A stretch of 14,707 nucleotides of DNA from Sulfurovum sp. Its GTDB lineage: Bacteria > Campylobacterota > Campylobacteria > Campylobacterales > Sulfurovaceae. The stretch is taken from the NCBI GenBank assembly GCA_030622375.1, contig JAUXGC010000020.1, positions 1 through 14,707 on the forward strand. Direction: 5' to 3'. Positions 5,349 through 12,807 of the stretch are shown here, piece after piece. The notes beneath the pieces were generated by a model. The model saw only the letters and a list, made by a program, of their open reading frames with translations, did not search any database and had not been told where the DNA came from. The position numbers and the translations under genes are program-made. Within the stretch, counting starts at the first letter, position 1. The number at the start of each line of letters is the position of its first letter.

Positions 5349-6407
5349 ATGCAAAAGATAAAAAAAATAATTTTAAGTAGTCTATTATTTTTTATGCCAT
5401 CTCTACTTTTATCTATTTCCCAGCAAACATCAAAAGCCACAATACATAAAGAGACTCTTGCAGTTTTTTATACATTAAAGGGAGATATACAAAAAAAGTT
5501 TAATACTCTTACAGAAGAACAGTTAAAAACTGTTGGTTTCAAGATTACAGATCCACACAAAAGAGTCAATGATCAATATAAGAGAAAATATGGCTCAACA
5601 GTTTTGGATGTTTTAAGTTTTATGTCCGTCATCAATAATGATAATATTTTGCCTCTTTTAAATATCGACCCACGTATAGCTGCTTTTACTCCATTCAATA
5701 TGCTTATCTATAAAAGACTTGATGAAAAAAATACACACATAGGTCATCTTGTACCTAAAGTTATGCTAGACATCATAGGTATAGAGGACCCTTATGTAAG
5801 AGCAGAATTTACTACATCTTTTAAGCCTCTAGATGAGTTGGTAGAAAAAAGTCTATCTTTAGATGGCACAAAAGTAACAAAAACTTATATGACATATAAA
5901 AAATTACCAAAAAAAAGAATGATTAATTTTGAATTTGAATTTGAACAGCCAGAAGATATAGATGATTTTATAGATGAGTTTCAAAATAATTTTGAACTTG
6001 CTTTTATAGATAAAAAATACCTCATTGCTGGATACCACAACTTTTTAGACGCTACTGATGATGCGGAAAAGATACTTAAAGACTATGTTGCGTTCTGGAC
6101 CTACTCACTCTGTCATTTGGAGTACTCATATAGTATGTTTGACACCAAAGATGCACATCCTGAAGCTGGACTATTCGCTCCCTGTTCTATGTATATGTAC
6201 ATCAAAAAAGGAAGCAATAAACTTGTTGTAGGTATGCCTACACTGATAAACTGGTCATATACTCTAGGCATTACCGATAAAAGAAGAGTAAAATTTGTAC
6301 ATCAACTTGATGAAGAGATATCTGCTATTTTAACTGCACTTGGCATGAAAGCTATGCCCAATGTCAATCCTTTAACATTAACCAAAACAACTCCTTTTAG
6401 CAAGTAA
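5349..6407 (+). CDS. Secreted protein with two DUF302-like repeats
   Basis: A 352-residue protein with a signal peptide (about 1-24, KKIILSSLLFFMPSLLLS), probably periplasmic. Two stretches resemble each other. Residues 113-165 start FTPFNMLIYKR, then have IGH, LGI-like DIIGIED and a final F-x3-L-x2-L. Residues 276-328 start FAPCSMYMYIKK, then have VGMP, LGITD and F-x2-QLDEEI. The pattern of a strand (MxIY) followed by a helix and an ending VxxxF..LDE resembles DUF302 domains, whose function is not well defined; the family call is inference. Charged low-complexity (EFEFEQPEDIDDFIDEF, 195-211) separates the halves. The gene is the only one on the plus strand and is convergent with efp. Its start is supported by AAAGGA. 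Possible residual link to efflux: the adaptor relic lies 190 bp upstream. Confidence 0.7.
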   Translation: MQKIKKIILSSLLFFMPSLLLSISQQTSKATIHKETLAVFYTLKGDIQKKFNTLTEEQLKTVGFKITDPHKRVNDQYKRKYGSTVLDVLSFMSVINNDNILPLLNIDPRIAAFTPFNMLIYKRLDEKNTHIGHLVPKVMLDIIGIEDPYVRAEFTTSFKPLDELVEKSLSLDGTKVTKTYMTYKKLPKKRMINFEFEFEQPEDIDDFIDEFQNNFELAFIDKKYLIAGYHNFLDATDDAEKILKDYVAFWTYSLCHLEYSYSMFDTKDAHPEAGLFAPCSMYMYIKKGSNKLVVGMPTLINWSYTLGITDKRRVKFVHQLDEEISAILTALGMKAMPNVNPLTLTKTTPFSK

Positions 6408-6422
6408 AACCAAGAAAGGTTT
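6407..6422 (-). terminator. Weak hairpin between convergent genes
   Basis: AAACC (6407-6411), AAGAAA loop, GGTTT (6418-6422), overlapping the last base of the plus-strand stop codon. On the minus strand the stem ends in GGTTTT, so it may help end efp transcripts. Five base pairs only. Confidence 0.3.
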
Positions 6423-6425
6423 CAT

Positions 6426-6443
6426 GGCGTCTTTGCGCCTTTT
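6426..6443 (+). terminator. Rho-independent terminator candidate of the DUF302-like gene
   Basis: GGCG (6426-6429), loop TCTTTG, CGCC (6436-6439), followed by TTTT. The stem is short but all G:C, 19 nt behind the stop codon. Confidence 0.5.
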
Positions 6444-6460
6444 AGTAAATAAAAAATATT

Positions 6461-7027
6461 TTACTTAGCTTTCTCCAAATATTTCTTCTCAACTGTATCA
6501 ACCTTTACTATTTCGCCTTCCAATATATGAAATGGTACTTGCACTACAGCTCCACTCTCAAGTGTAGCTGGTTTTTTACCGCCTTGTGAGTCACCCTTAA
6601 AATTAGGTGGAGTCTCAACTATTTTAAGGATAACAGTTTGAGGAATCTCAACAGAGATTGCTTTTTCATTATGAAATAAAATTTCAGTCTCCATACCATC
6701 AATCATAAAATCAAATGTATCTTTGCCTACTTGCTCATGAGTAAGTCCAATTTGATCAAAGGTAGAAGTATCCATAAACTGAAGCATCTCTCCATCATCA
6801 TACAAATACTGCATTGTTTTTTGTTCAAGCTCTGGTACTTCAAATTTATCGCCAGCATGTACTGTTTTCTCAATTGTTTTACCTGTAGAAAGATTTTTAA
6901 TCTTCATTCGAACAAAAGCTGCACCCTTGCCTGGTTTTACATGTTGAAAATCTGTTACTTTATATGGATTCCCTGTAATTTCAAGTCTAGCACCTTTTTT
7001 AATGTCGCCCATGCCTATTATAGCCAT
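6461..7027 (-). CDS. efp: Elongation factor P
   Basis: A 188-residue EF-P of normal length, starting [20 protein letters not shown] binds between the P and E sites of the ribosome and relieves stalling at consecutive prolines. The domain I loop KPGKGAAF (31-38) has Lys34 at the tip, the residue that carries beta-lysine in EpmA-containing bacteria; it is neither the Arg of the EarP type nor part of a proline-rich loop. Domain III ends in the conserved [14 protein letters not shown](I/V)KVDT segment (159-178). TAGGAC lies 7 nt before the ATG, and an extended -10 lies 30 nt upstream. The gene appears to be a single transcription unit, insulated from the efflux operon by the hairpin at 7093-7110. 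Confidence 0.97.
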   Translation of the reverse strand: MAIIGMGDIKKGARLEITGNPYKVTDFQHVKPGKGAAFVRMKIKNLSTGKTIEKTVHAGDKFEVPELEQKTMQYLYDDGEMLQFMDTSTFDQIGLTHEQVGKDTFDFMIDGMETEILFHNEKAISVEIPQTVILKIVETPPNFKGDSQGGKKPATLESGAVVQVPFHILEGEIVKVDTVEKKYLEKAK

Positions 7028-7056
7028 ACGTAAGTCCTACTAATAAATTTTGAGTG

Positions 7057-7065
7057 ATTATATCA
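7057..7065 (-). promoter_or_regulatory. Extended -10 promoter of efp
   Basis: TGATATAAT on the minus strand (TATAAT at 7057-7062) gives a leader of about 23 nt. A second TATAAT at 7082-7087, next to the upstream terminator, could be an additional start. Confidence 0.55.
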
Positions 7066-7092
7066 AATGGTTGATTAAAATATTATAGAAAC

Positions 7093-7110
7093 GGCACCCT
7101 TATGGGTGCC
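7093..7110 (-). terminator. Terminator of the efflux operon
   Basis: GGCACCC (7093-7099) and GGGTGCC (7104-7110) form a perfect 7-bp stem with a 4-nt loop. It lies 16 nt behind the stop of the last efflux gene. On the minus strand it is followed by GTTTCTATAATATTTT, a broken U-rich tail. Confidence 0.75.
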
Positions 7111-7126
7111 TATAAAGAAATAGAGC

Positions 7127-8848
7127 CTACTTGGTAATAGAAATATTGTCTTCGCTTGGATGATTGGCAATATCAAAATCCATTGCTTTAGAGTTATCCA
7201 TAAGAACAGGAACAAAAAGCAATGAAACAAATACTGCTGCAATAGTACCAGATATAAGTGCTACACCAAGTCCACCAAATACTGGGTCACTCGCAAGTAA
7301 AGCAGAGCCTAAAATAATAGCAACCGCTGTCAAGGCTATGGGTTTTGCTCTAGTCGCTGCAGCCACAGCAATAGCCCTACGCTTTTTCATACCATGATAC
7401 TCCATCAATGATTTAGCAAAATCTATAAGTAAAAGTGAGTTTCTCGAACTAATTCCTATGAGAGCAATAAATCCTATGAGTGAGGTTGCTGTCAAGAAAA
7501 AAGTTTCTGAAGTGAACCAATTGGCAACCCAGTGTCCGACAATGACCCCAATTAGTGAAAGAAATGAGCCAAGCAAAACAATACCACTAATGGCATAACT
7601 CTTATAATAGATAACCAATAATAAAAATATAAGTATGAGGGCAGAGATAAATGCACCCCCCAAGTCTCTAAATGTATCTAATGATACTTTCATCTCTCCA
7701 TCCCAGCGTAAAAGAAATTTCTCATTTGTATTCTTGTCTTCTAAATGAAGGTCAAACATATAAGTAGAAAATCCCTCTTTTGTTACAATATACTCTTTGG
7801 AAAATTCTTCTAACATTACATCTCGTGCCTCTAAAAGTGGATAGAGCTGAGAAACCATATCTGTCTCTGCTATAACGTTTACCATTCGAGAGAGGTTTTT
7901 ATGCATAATCATTGGATTTGAATCTACTTTACGAATTGTAACCACTTCACTTAGTGGGACCATCATTCCTTGCACATTCATAAGATTTAGAGAAGAGAGT
8001 TTGCTTTGGAGAGCACTCTCTGTTTCAGAGTATAAACTCTTGCTGTCTTTTTCTAAAATCAAAAACATATCTATTTGATCTGGAGAATTCTTAGAGTTTT
8101 TATGTGCTATAACCATACCCTCAAATGCAAGATACAATATATTATTCACCTGCTCCACACTCAAACCAGATCTTGCAATCTTCTCTTTGTCTGGAATAAG
8201 TTCATATTTAGAGAAAATTTCATCTGCCATAATATCTATATCTACCAAACCTTCTGTTTGGGTTAAAATCTTTGCAACATTTGTAGAGATAGTTCTTATT
8301 TTCTCTAAATTTTCACCATGTACTTCAACAACGATAGACGCCAGAGTTGGAGGACCAGAAGGTTGCTCTATAAATTTGATATTTGCCCCTTGAAGTAGTG
8401 GCAGACATGTATCTTTTATTATTGGTCTAAGTCTCTGAACCATTAAAAATGATGACTCAGCCCTATAATGCTTATCTGTTAAGTTAACTGATATTTCTGA
8501 AACATTTTCTGTGCGCTTCATGCTTGCGCCTTTTACGAGTCCAGCATAATCTAAAGGGATACCTTGAGCTAAAAAAAGTTCAATATTCATAACTTCTTTC
8601 TCTTTTTTAAGAACACTAACAACACATGTGCTCATGAGCTTAGTCTGCTCTATGGAACTACCTATGGGGGTATCTACATAAATAGAAAAAGTATTATCAC
8701 TTTTTCCAGGAAGCATTTTGGCTAATACCATATGTGTAGGAAACATTAGTAATGAGGCAAAAAAAGCTACAGCAGTAAGCACAACAACAAGTGTTTTTTT
8801 AGATTTCTTATCTAAAATACCATAAATAAAATTTTCTAGTTTGTTCAT
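7127..8848 (-). CDS. RND efflux permease, C-terminal half (TM7-TM12)
   Basis: A 573-residue protein equal to the second half of an AcrB-type permease. It has TM7 at about 19-45, a periplasmic porter region 46-395 with GPPTLASIVVEVHGE (165-179, the common GPPxxxxI of PC1/PC2), then TM8-TM12 (396-416, 418-440, 449-475, 503-518, 525-549). TM10 reads IGISSRNSLLLIDF; the position of AcrB Lys940 is Arg469, a common variant in this branch. Its ATG overlaps the stop of the N-half gene (ATGA, 8845-8848), and AGAGGG lies 6 nt upstream, so it starts by itself or by coupling. It must pair with the N-half to make a transporter. The last gene of the operon; a strong hairpin follows. Substrate unknown. Confidence 0.9.
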   Translation of the reverse strand: MNKLENFIYGILDKKSKKTLVVVLTAVAFFASLLMFPTHMVLAKMLPGKSDNTFSIYVDTPIGSSIEQTKLMSTCVVSVLKKEKEVMNIELFLAQGIPLDYAGLVKGASMKRTENVSEISVNLTDKHYRAESSFLMVQRLRPIIKDTCLPLLQGANIKFIEQPSGPPTLASIVVEVHGENLEKIRTISTNVAKILTQTEGLVDIDIMADEIFSKYELIPDKEKIARSGLSVEQVNNILYLAFEGMVIAHKNSKNSPDQIDMFLILEKDSKSLYSETESALQSKLSSLNLMNVQGMMVPLSEVVTIRKVDSNPMIMHKNLSRMVNVIAETDMVSQLYPLLEARDVMLEEFSKEYIVTKEGFSTYMFDLHLEDKNTNEKFLLRWDGEMKVSLDTFRDLGGAFISALILIFLLLVIYYKSYAISGIVLLGSFLSLIGVIVGHWVANWFTSETFFLTATSLIGFIALIGISSRNSLLLIDFAKSLMEYHGMKKRRAIAVAAATRAKPIALTAVAIILGSALLASDPVFGGLGVALISGTIAAVFVSLLFVPVLMDNSKAMDFDIANHPSEDNISITK

Positions 8849-10461
8849 GATTTACCCTCTTTATCATTGTGATGATGCTTGTGCTCTGGTTTTTTCAATA
8901 ATTTCAAACTCAAGTATGGCGTAAAGATATAAGCTATAAACAGTGAAGCTACCAATGCTACTGGTACATTATAGGGGATTGGCTTCATAAATGAACCCAT
9001 CATTCCTCCCACAAATGCCATAGGAACCATAGTCAAAATAATAGCCAAAGTTGCAATATTGGTTGGTGCTCCTATCTCATCTGTTGCCTCAATAAGAATT
9101 TCATCCATATCTTTGTCTTCGACACCATGACTGTGCAGATGCCTATGAATATTTTCTATGACAATAATAGCAGCATCTACAAGAAGTCCCAACGAAAGCA
9201 GTAGTGCAAAAAGTGTAATCCTGTTCATGGTTTGCCCAGTCATCCATGCGGTAAAAAGAGTAACTGCCAAAATAGCAGGGACAGAAAAAGTGACTATAAG
9301 TGATTCTCTCCATCCTAAAGCAAACACGAGCATAAGTGCAATGATAATAATAGTAATCATAAGGTGATGCATTAATTCATTTACTGCTTCATTTGCTCTT
9401 TCACCATAATTTCTAGTTACTAAATACCCAACACCTTCTTTCTTAAACTCTTTCTCATATTTTTGTAAAACTTTCAATACATCTTCTGCAACAAATACTG
9501 CATTTGTGCCTGCCAATTTTGCAACCGTCATAGTAATTTGGCTATGCTCTTCACTGAAAGCTGAACTATTTATATCATCTCTTACTACTATTTTAGCTGT
9601 TTGAAAATTTTGAATATCTAAACCGATACTGACCTTGGCCACATCCCTTAAATATATAGGTGAACCCATATATTGGACTACGATTATAGACCCTACATCA
9701 TCCACATTCTCTATAGCATTTTTTACTCCAAAGATTACCAACTTGTTGTCTGCCGTTCTCCCTTTTACTTCAGGCACATTCACTGCAACAGATTGAACAG
9801 CCTGCATAATCTGCCCCAATGAAAGATGATAGGCTGAAAGTTTTCCCATATCTACTTCGATATTATACTGTGCTTTACGAGCACCTTTAAGTGTTGTTTT
9901 TGCTACAGAATCAACAGCATTAATTTTTTGTTGAACTTTTCTAACTATTTTAAAAAGTTCAGCATCATCTAAATGACTGTTAGTCTTAGGATAAAATGCC
10001 ACTGTAATAATAGGGATATCTATATCTATATCAAAAGGTTTAATAAGTGGTTGCATTACACCTTTTGGCATTTTATCCATATTTTGCATCACCTTATCAT
10101 AGAGCTTAAGATTAGAGTCTTCCCTATTCTCTCCAATATGATACATCACATTCACAATACCTACATTATCCATCGCCATTCCATAGATATGCTCTATCCC
10201 TCTAATTTCACGAAGTTTTCTCTCCAGAGGCTTGACAATAATATTTTCTATCTCTTTAGGAGAAGCACCAGGCATTGCTACAATAACAGCACCTCCAGAG
10301 ATAGCAATTTGAGGATCCTCTTCTCTTGGCATAGTACTTAGTGCCAAATAACCCATAAGAAGTAAAAATACCCCCAGAACGGCCGTTAAAGGGCTTCGCA
10401 AAAAACCTTTTGCCAGCCTACCTGCTACATCTGTAACTTGATACTTTTTTTTATCTGCCAC
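8845..10461 (-). CDS. RND efflux permease, N-terminal half (TM1-TM6)
   Basis: A 538-residue protein equal to the first half of an AcrB-type permease. It has TM1 at 22-44, then EEDP and GAVIVAMPGASPKEIEN (57-73) opening porter domain PN1, the PN2/DN region to about 360, and TM2-TM6 (366-385, 387-407, 414-438, 464-486, 497-518). TM4 has LGLLVDAAIIVIEN (424-437); Asp429 is kept, the second Asp of the AcrB pair is Ala430, and Glu436 is present. It ends in a charged His-rich tail (PEHKHHHND, 525-533) where single-chain relatives have the TM6-TM7 linker. The start is GTG at 10459-10461, two codons behind the in-frame stop of the adaptor gene, without a strong ribosome binding site, suggesting coupling. 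It energises export of an unknown substrate by proton flow. Confidence 0.9.
   Translation of the reverse strand: MADKKKYQVTDVAGRLAKGFLRSPLTAVLGVFLLLMGYLALSTMPREEDPQIAISGGAVIVAMPGASPKEIENIIVKPLERKLREIRGIEHIYGMAMDNVGIVNVMYHIGENREDSNLKLYDKVMQNMDKMPKGVMQPLIKPFDIDIDIPIITVAFYPKTNSHLDDAELFKIVRKVQQKINAVDSVAKTTLKGARKAQYNIEVDMGKLSAYHLSLGQIMQAVQSVAVNVPEVKGRTADNKLVIFGVKNAIENVDDVGSIIVVQYMGSPIYLRDVAKVSIGLDIQNFQTAKIVVRDDINSSAFSEEHSQITMTVAKLAGTNAVFVAEDVLKVLQKYEKEFKKEGVGYLVTRNYGERANEAVNELMHHLMITIIIIALMLVFALGWRESLIVTFSVPAILAVTLFTAWMTGQTMNRITLFALLLSLGLLVDAAIIVIENIHRHLHSHGVEDKDMDEILIEATDEIGAPTNIATLAIILTMVPMAFVGGMMGSFMKPIPYNVPVALVASLFIAYIFTPYLSLKLLKKPEHKHHHNDKEGKS
8855..8860 (-). promoter_or_regulatory. Ribosome binding site of the RND C-half
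   Basis: AGAGGG lies 6 nt before the ATG at 8846-8848, inside the last codons of the N-half gene. It shows that the C-half has its own start rather than being the product of a broken single gene. Confidence 0.65.
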
Positions 10462-10464
10462 AGA

Positions 10465-11265
10465 TTACTGCTCAATAAGGATTTTGGCATACATGCCAGG
10501 ATAAATAGAGTACCCTTTAGTATCAAACTGTATTTTAATCTTAAACTTATGTGTCATTGGATTAGAATTTGGAATAATAGATGCAATCACCCCTACAGTT
10601 GAAAAATCCATAGAGGGTATCTCTATAGATAACTTCTTACCTAAACTAATATATTTGAGTTGTGTCTCAGAAATCTCTGCAACAATTTTTAATTTACTCA
10701 AATCCGTAAGAATGACTGCTGGCATACCAGGAATAGCCATCTCGCCCTCGTTTAATCTTTTAGCTACAATTACGCCATCATTGGGTGCTTTAATTTTAAG
10801 ATAATTATATTGATTTAAAACTTCCTCTTTTTTTGCTTCTGCCTGCTTTACTTGTTCTTCTGCTATCTTGACCATATCTTTAAGATTTTGTGACGCAAGC
10901 TCTAGAGCCTCTAACTCATATTTTGAAACCATTTTTTTCTCATAAAGTCTTTGGTGTCTTGCAAGATTCATCAGTACATTATTGTATTGGTTTTTATTCA
11001 TCTGAAGTGCAAGTCTTGCCTGAGAAATACCAAGCTGAACCTGCCTCTCTGCTGATTCTATCTCTTTAGAATCTATCTCATAAAGCAACTGCCCTTTTTT
11101 AACAATATCACCTTCAGAGACAGCCATAATTTTTACATAACCCATATATCTACTTGTCATCATTTTTTGATTATCTGAAACTACTGACCCACTTATATTA
11201 ATCTCCGTAGCACTTACAGATGTTAATATCGCGACCATTAGCAATAATACAATTAATTTTTTCAT
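10465..11265 (-). CDS. Efflux periplasmic adaptor (membrane-fusion protein, HlyD/AcrA family)
   Basis: A 266-residue adaptor that joins the RND permease to the outer-membrane channel. It has a signal peptide 1-19 (LIVLLLMVAILTSVSA) with no lipobox Cys, and the first lipoyl half GYVKIMAVSEGDIVKKGQLL (42-61). A coiled-coil hairpin spans about 66-155, then the second lipoyl half (IKAPNDGVIVAKRLNEGE, 158-175) and a beta-barrel (190-266) ending GMYAKILIEQ. It is short for the family and has little or no membrane-proximal domain. The start is placed at ATG 11263-11265: a perfect AGGAGG lies 6 nt upstream, whereas the in-frame ATG at 11269-11271 touches that AGGAGG directly. The start overlaps the stop of the outer-membrane-factor gene (ATGA). 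Its last 26 residues resemble the relic at 5079-5159. Confidence 0.9.
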   Translation of the reverse strand: MKKLIVLLLMVAILTSVSATEINISGSVVSDNQKMMTSRYMGYVKIMAVSEGDIVKKGQLLYEIDSKEIESAERQVQLGISQARLALQMNKNQYNNVLMNLARHQRLYEKKMVSKYELEALELASQNLKDMVKIAEEQVKQAEAKKEEVLNQYNYLKIKAPNDGVIVAKRLNEGEMAIPGMPAVILTDLSKLKIVAEISETQLKYISLGKKLSIEIPSMDFSTVGVIASIIPNSNPMTHKFKIKIQFDTKGYSIYPGMYAKILIEQ

Positions 11266-12623
11266 ACACATCCTCCTGTATTTAATATACTGTTGAGTTC
11301 AAATATTTTTGTATTACGTTTATTTTTAACACTCAACAATTTAAGTAGTATTTCAAGCTCTTTTGATTGCTTAATTAAAACATCAGAGATTGAAACAATT
11401 CCTTCTTTGTAGCGTATATGATAATTTTCATACACTTTTCTAGCAAATTTTAACTGTTTTTTATAGCTTTTCACATCAGCATTTTCACTTAAAATTTCAG
11501 TCTGTAGTTTTTTTACTTTTAAAGCAATACCTTTTTTTGCCAATTCAACCTGATCTTTTACCATAAGGTGATTTAGTTTTGCTTTTTCTAAATTGGCTCC
11601 ATCTGTTCCACCACTAAATAGATTCCATGTAGCTTGAACTCCAACAGTATAAGACTCTTTGTCTCTAAATTTATCCCAAAGATTATTATTTGCACTGCTA
11701 TACTCAGCAAATGCTCCAACCATAGGATGAAAATTTGACTTTTCAACGTTCACTGCCATTTTTGTAACCTCTAGTCCTAAGCGTGCTTTTTGTATGTCTA
11801 TATTATTGTCTTCAAGTTCAGAAATGACGACACGAGGCATAGGTGCCATGTCATTCACTTTTTTTATACTAGCGACTTCTGTATTGAGCAAAAAAGATAA
11901 AAATTGATAAGCAAGATTACGATTTAGTTTTGCCTGATTGTACATACTTTTTGCTTCTGTCTTGCGTGCTTGTACCTCTAGCAAGTCTATATCTTGTGCA
12001 TACCCTTCTTTTTTCATAGTATGAACTATGGACTCCAAACGTTTAATGTTGGAAATAATTTTAGAAAGGTTATAGATATAGTCTGCTACCAAAGAGATAT
12101 CATAAAATGCCTTTTTGGTTTGAAAAACTTTTTCATTAAGAAGTTTTTTGGTATCTAGTTGACTCAAGCGATGCAAAGACTTAGTTATGCGTCCATATTC
12201 AGTCAGTTTCCCACCCGTGTAGAGCGGAAGCATATAGGCAATTTTTGTTTGATAGTGATTTCTTGCATCTGGATAATTTAATTCTGTTGGTGCAACAGGT
12301 AGGGGGTTGCTTCTTCCTGACATATCAAACTCAGCAAATCCAAAATCACCAAATGTGGCTTCACGACTTTGAAGCTTAAAACCAAATACATTTCCAGCAT
12401 CATTAGAACGCATGCCCATAACACTGGCGTCTAACTTACCATAGTGATGCCCTTTTGCGGCTTTTGCTTCATAGTGCTTCATTTGTTCATTAAAACGAGA
12501 TATTTTTAATTCTAAATTATCTTTTTTAACTATCTCTATAGCCTGATCAAGAGTTAAATTCTTAACTCCTCCAAAAAGTGGTAATGCGATAAGTAAAAAA
12601 AGAAAGTATCTTCCAGTAAACAT
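11262..12623 (-). CDS. Outer-membrane efflux channel protein, TolC family
   Basis: A 453-residue outer-membrane factor. It has a signal peptide 1-19 (YFLFLLIALPLFGG) and the first conserved block LTLDQAIEIVKKDNLEL (23-39). The two internal repeats each carry the family's strand motif: LPLYTGGKL (132-140) and NLFSGG (334-339). Long coiled-coil helices span about 150-260 and 345-440. It forms the trimeric tunnel through the outer membrane for the pump encoded next to it. The start is set at ATG 12621-12623, because GGGAGC lies 8 nt upstream, the signal peptide begins there, and a -10 box (12651-12656) lies between it and the more distal in-frame ATG at 12668. Its last codons (GGA GGA) form the ribosome binding site of the adaptor gene. 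First gene of the operon. Confidence 0.9.
   Translation of the reverse strand: MFTGRYFLFLLIALPLFGGVKNLTLDQAIEIVKKDNLELKISRFNEQMKHYEAKAAKGHHYGKLDASVMGMRSNDAGNVFGFKLQSREATFGDFGFAEFDMSGRSNPLPVAPTELNYPDARNHYQTKIAYMLPLYTGGKLTEYGRITKSLHRLSQLDTKKLLNEKVFQTKKAFYDISLVADYIYNLSKIISNIKRLESIVHTMKKEGYAQDIDLLEVQARKTEAKSMYNQAKLNRNLAYQFLSFLLNTEVASIKKVNDMAPMPRVVISELEDNNIDIQKARLGLEVTKMAVNVEKSNFHPMVGAFAEYSSANNNLWDKFRDKESYTVGVQATWNLFSGGTDGANLEKAKLNHLMVKDQVELAKKGIALKVKKLQTEILSENADVKSYKKQLKFARKVYENYHIRYKEGIVSISDVLIKQSKELEILLKLLSVKNKRNTKIFELNSILNTGGCV
11272..11277 (-). promoter_or_regulatory. Ribosome binding site deciding the adaptor start
   Basis: A perfect AGGAGG, made by the Gly-Gly codons at the end of the channel gene, lies 6 nt before ATG 11263-11265 and 0 nt before ATG 11269-11271. 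It therefore favours the inner start. Confidence 0.75.
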
Positions 12624-12631
12624 AACAGTAA

Positions 12632-12637
12632 GCTCCC
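12632..12637 (-). promoter_or_regulatory. Ribosome binding site deciding the channel-protein start
   Basis: GGGAGC on the minus strand lies 8 nt before ATG 12621-12623, directly ahead of the signal peptide. No comparable site precedes the upstream in-frame ATG at 12668. Confidence 0.7.
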
Positions 12638-12650
12638 AAAATAAAAATAT

Positions 12651-12659
12651 ATTATAGCA
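12651..12659 (-). promoter_or_regulatory. Proximal extended -10 promoter of the efflux operon
   Basis: TGCTATAAT on the minus strand (TATAAT at 12651-12656) gives a leader of about 21 nt to the channel gene. Confidence 0.55.
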
Positions 12660-12694
12660 TAAAGCCACATTCGTGCACTATAGTAGTATCGTAG

Positions 12695-12703
12695 ATTATA
12701 GCA
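12695..12703 (-). promoter_or_regulatory. Distal extended -10 promoter of the efflux operon
   Basis: A second TGCTATAAT (TATAAT at 12695-12700), identical over nine bases to the proximal one and 44 bp upstream. Between the two lie the small palindromes GTGCAC and ACTATAGT, where a regulator could bind; neither is long enough to call an operator. Confidence 0.5.
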
Positions 12704-12749
12704 AATTGAATTTAATCTAATGATTAAAGACATGTATCTATATCAATTA

Positions 12750-12772
12750 TTTTGATTTTAAAAAAATCAAAA
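12750..12772 (-). terminator. A/T-rich hairpin behind serA
   Basis: Perfect 10-bp arms TTTTGATTTT (12750-12759) and AAAATCAAAA (12763-12772) with a 3-nt loop, 36 nt behind the serA stop. Only one G:C pair, so its strength as a terminator is doubtful. Confidence 0.35.
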
Positions 12773-12807
12773 AGCAGCCTATAATATAACCTCTTAAATA
12801 AAAGAAT

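Noticed and set aside
8840..8865. Reading the split RND permease as a sequencing frameshift
   Set aside because: The ATGA overlap, the AGAGGG at 6 nt and the natural position of the cut favour a real two-gene arrangement, though reads were not available and an error is not fully excluded.
12624..12668. Longer channel-protein start at ATG 12666-12668, adding 15 residues
   Set aside because: It would put the proximal -10 box inside the gene, lacks a ribosome binding site and places an extra stretch before a good signal peptide.
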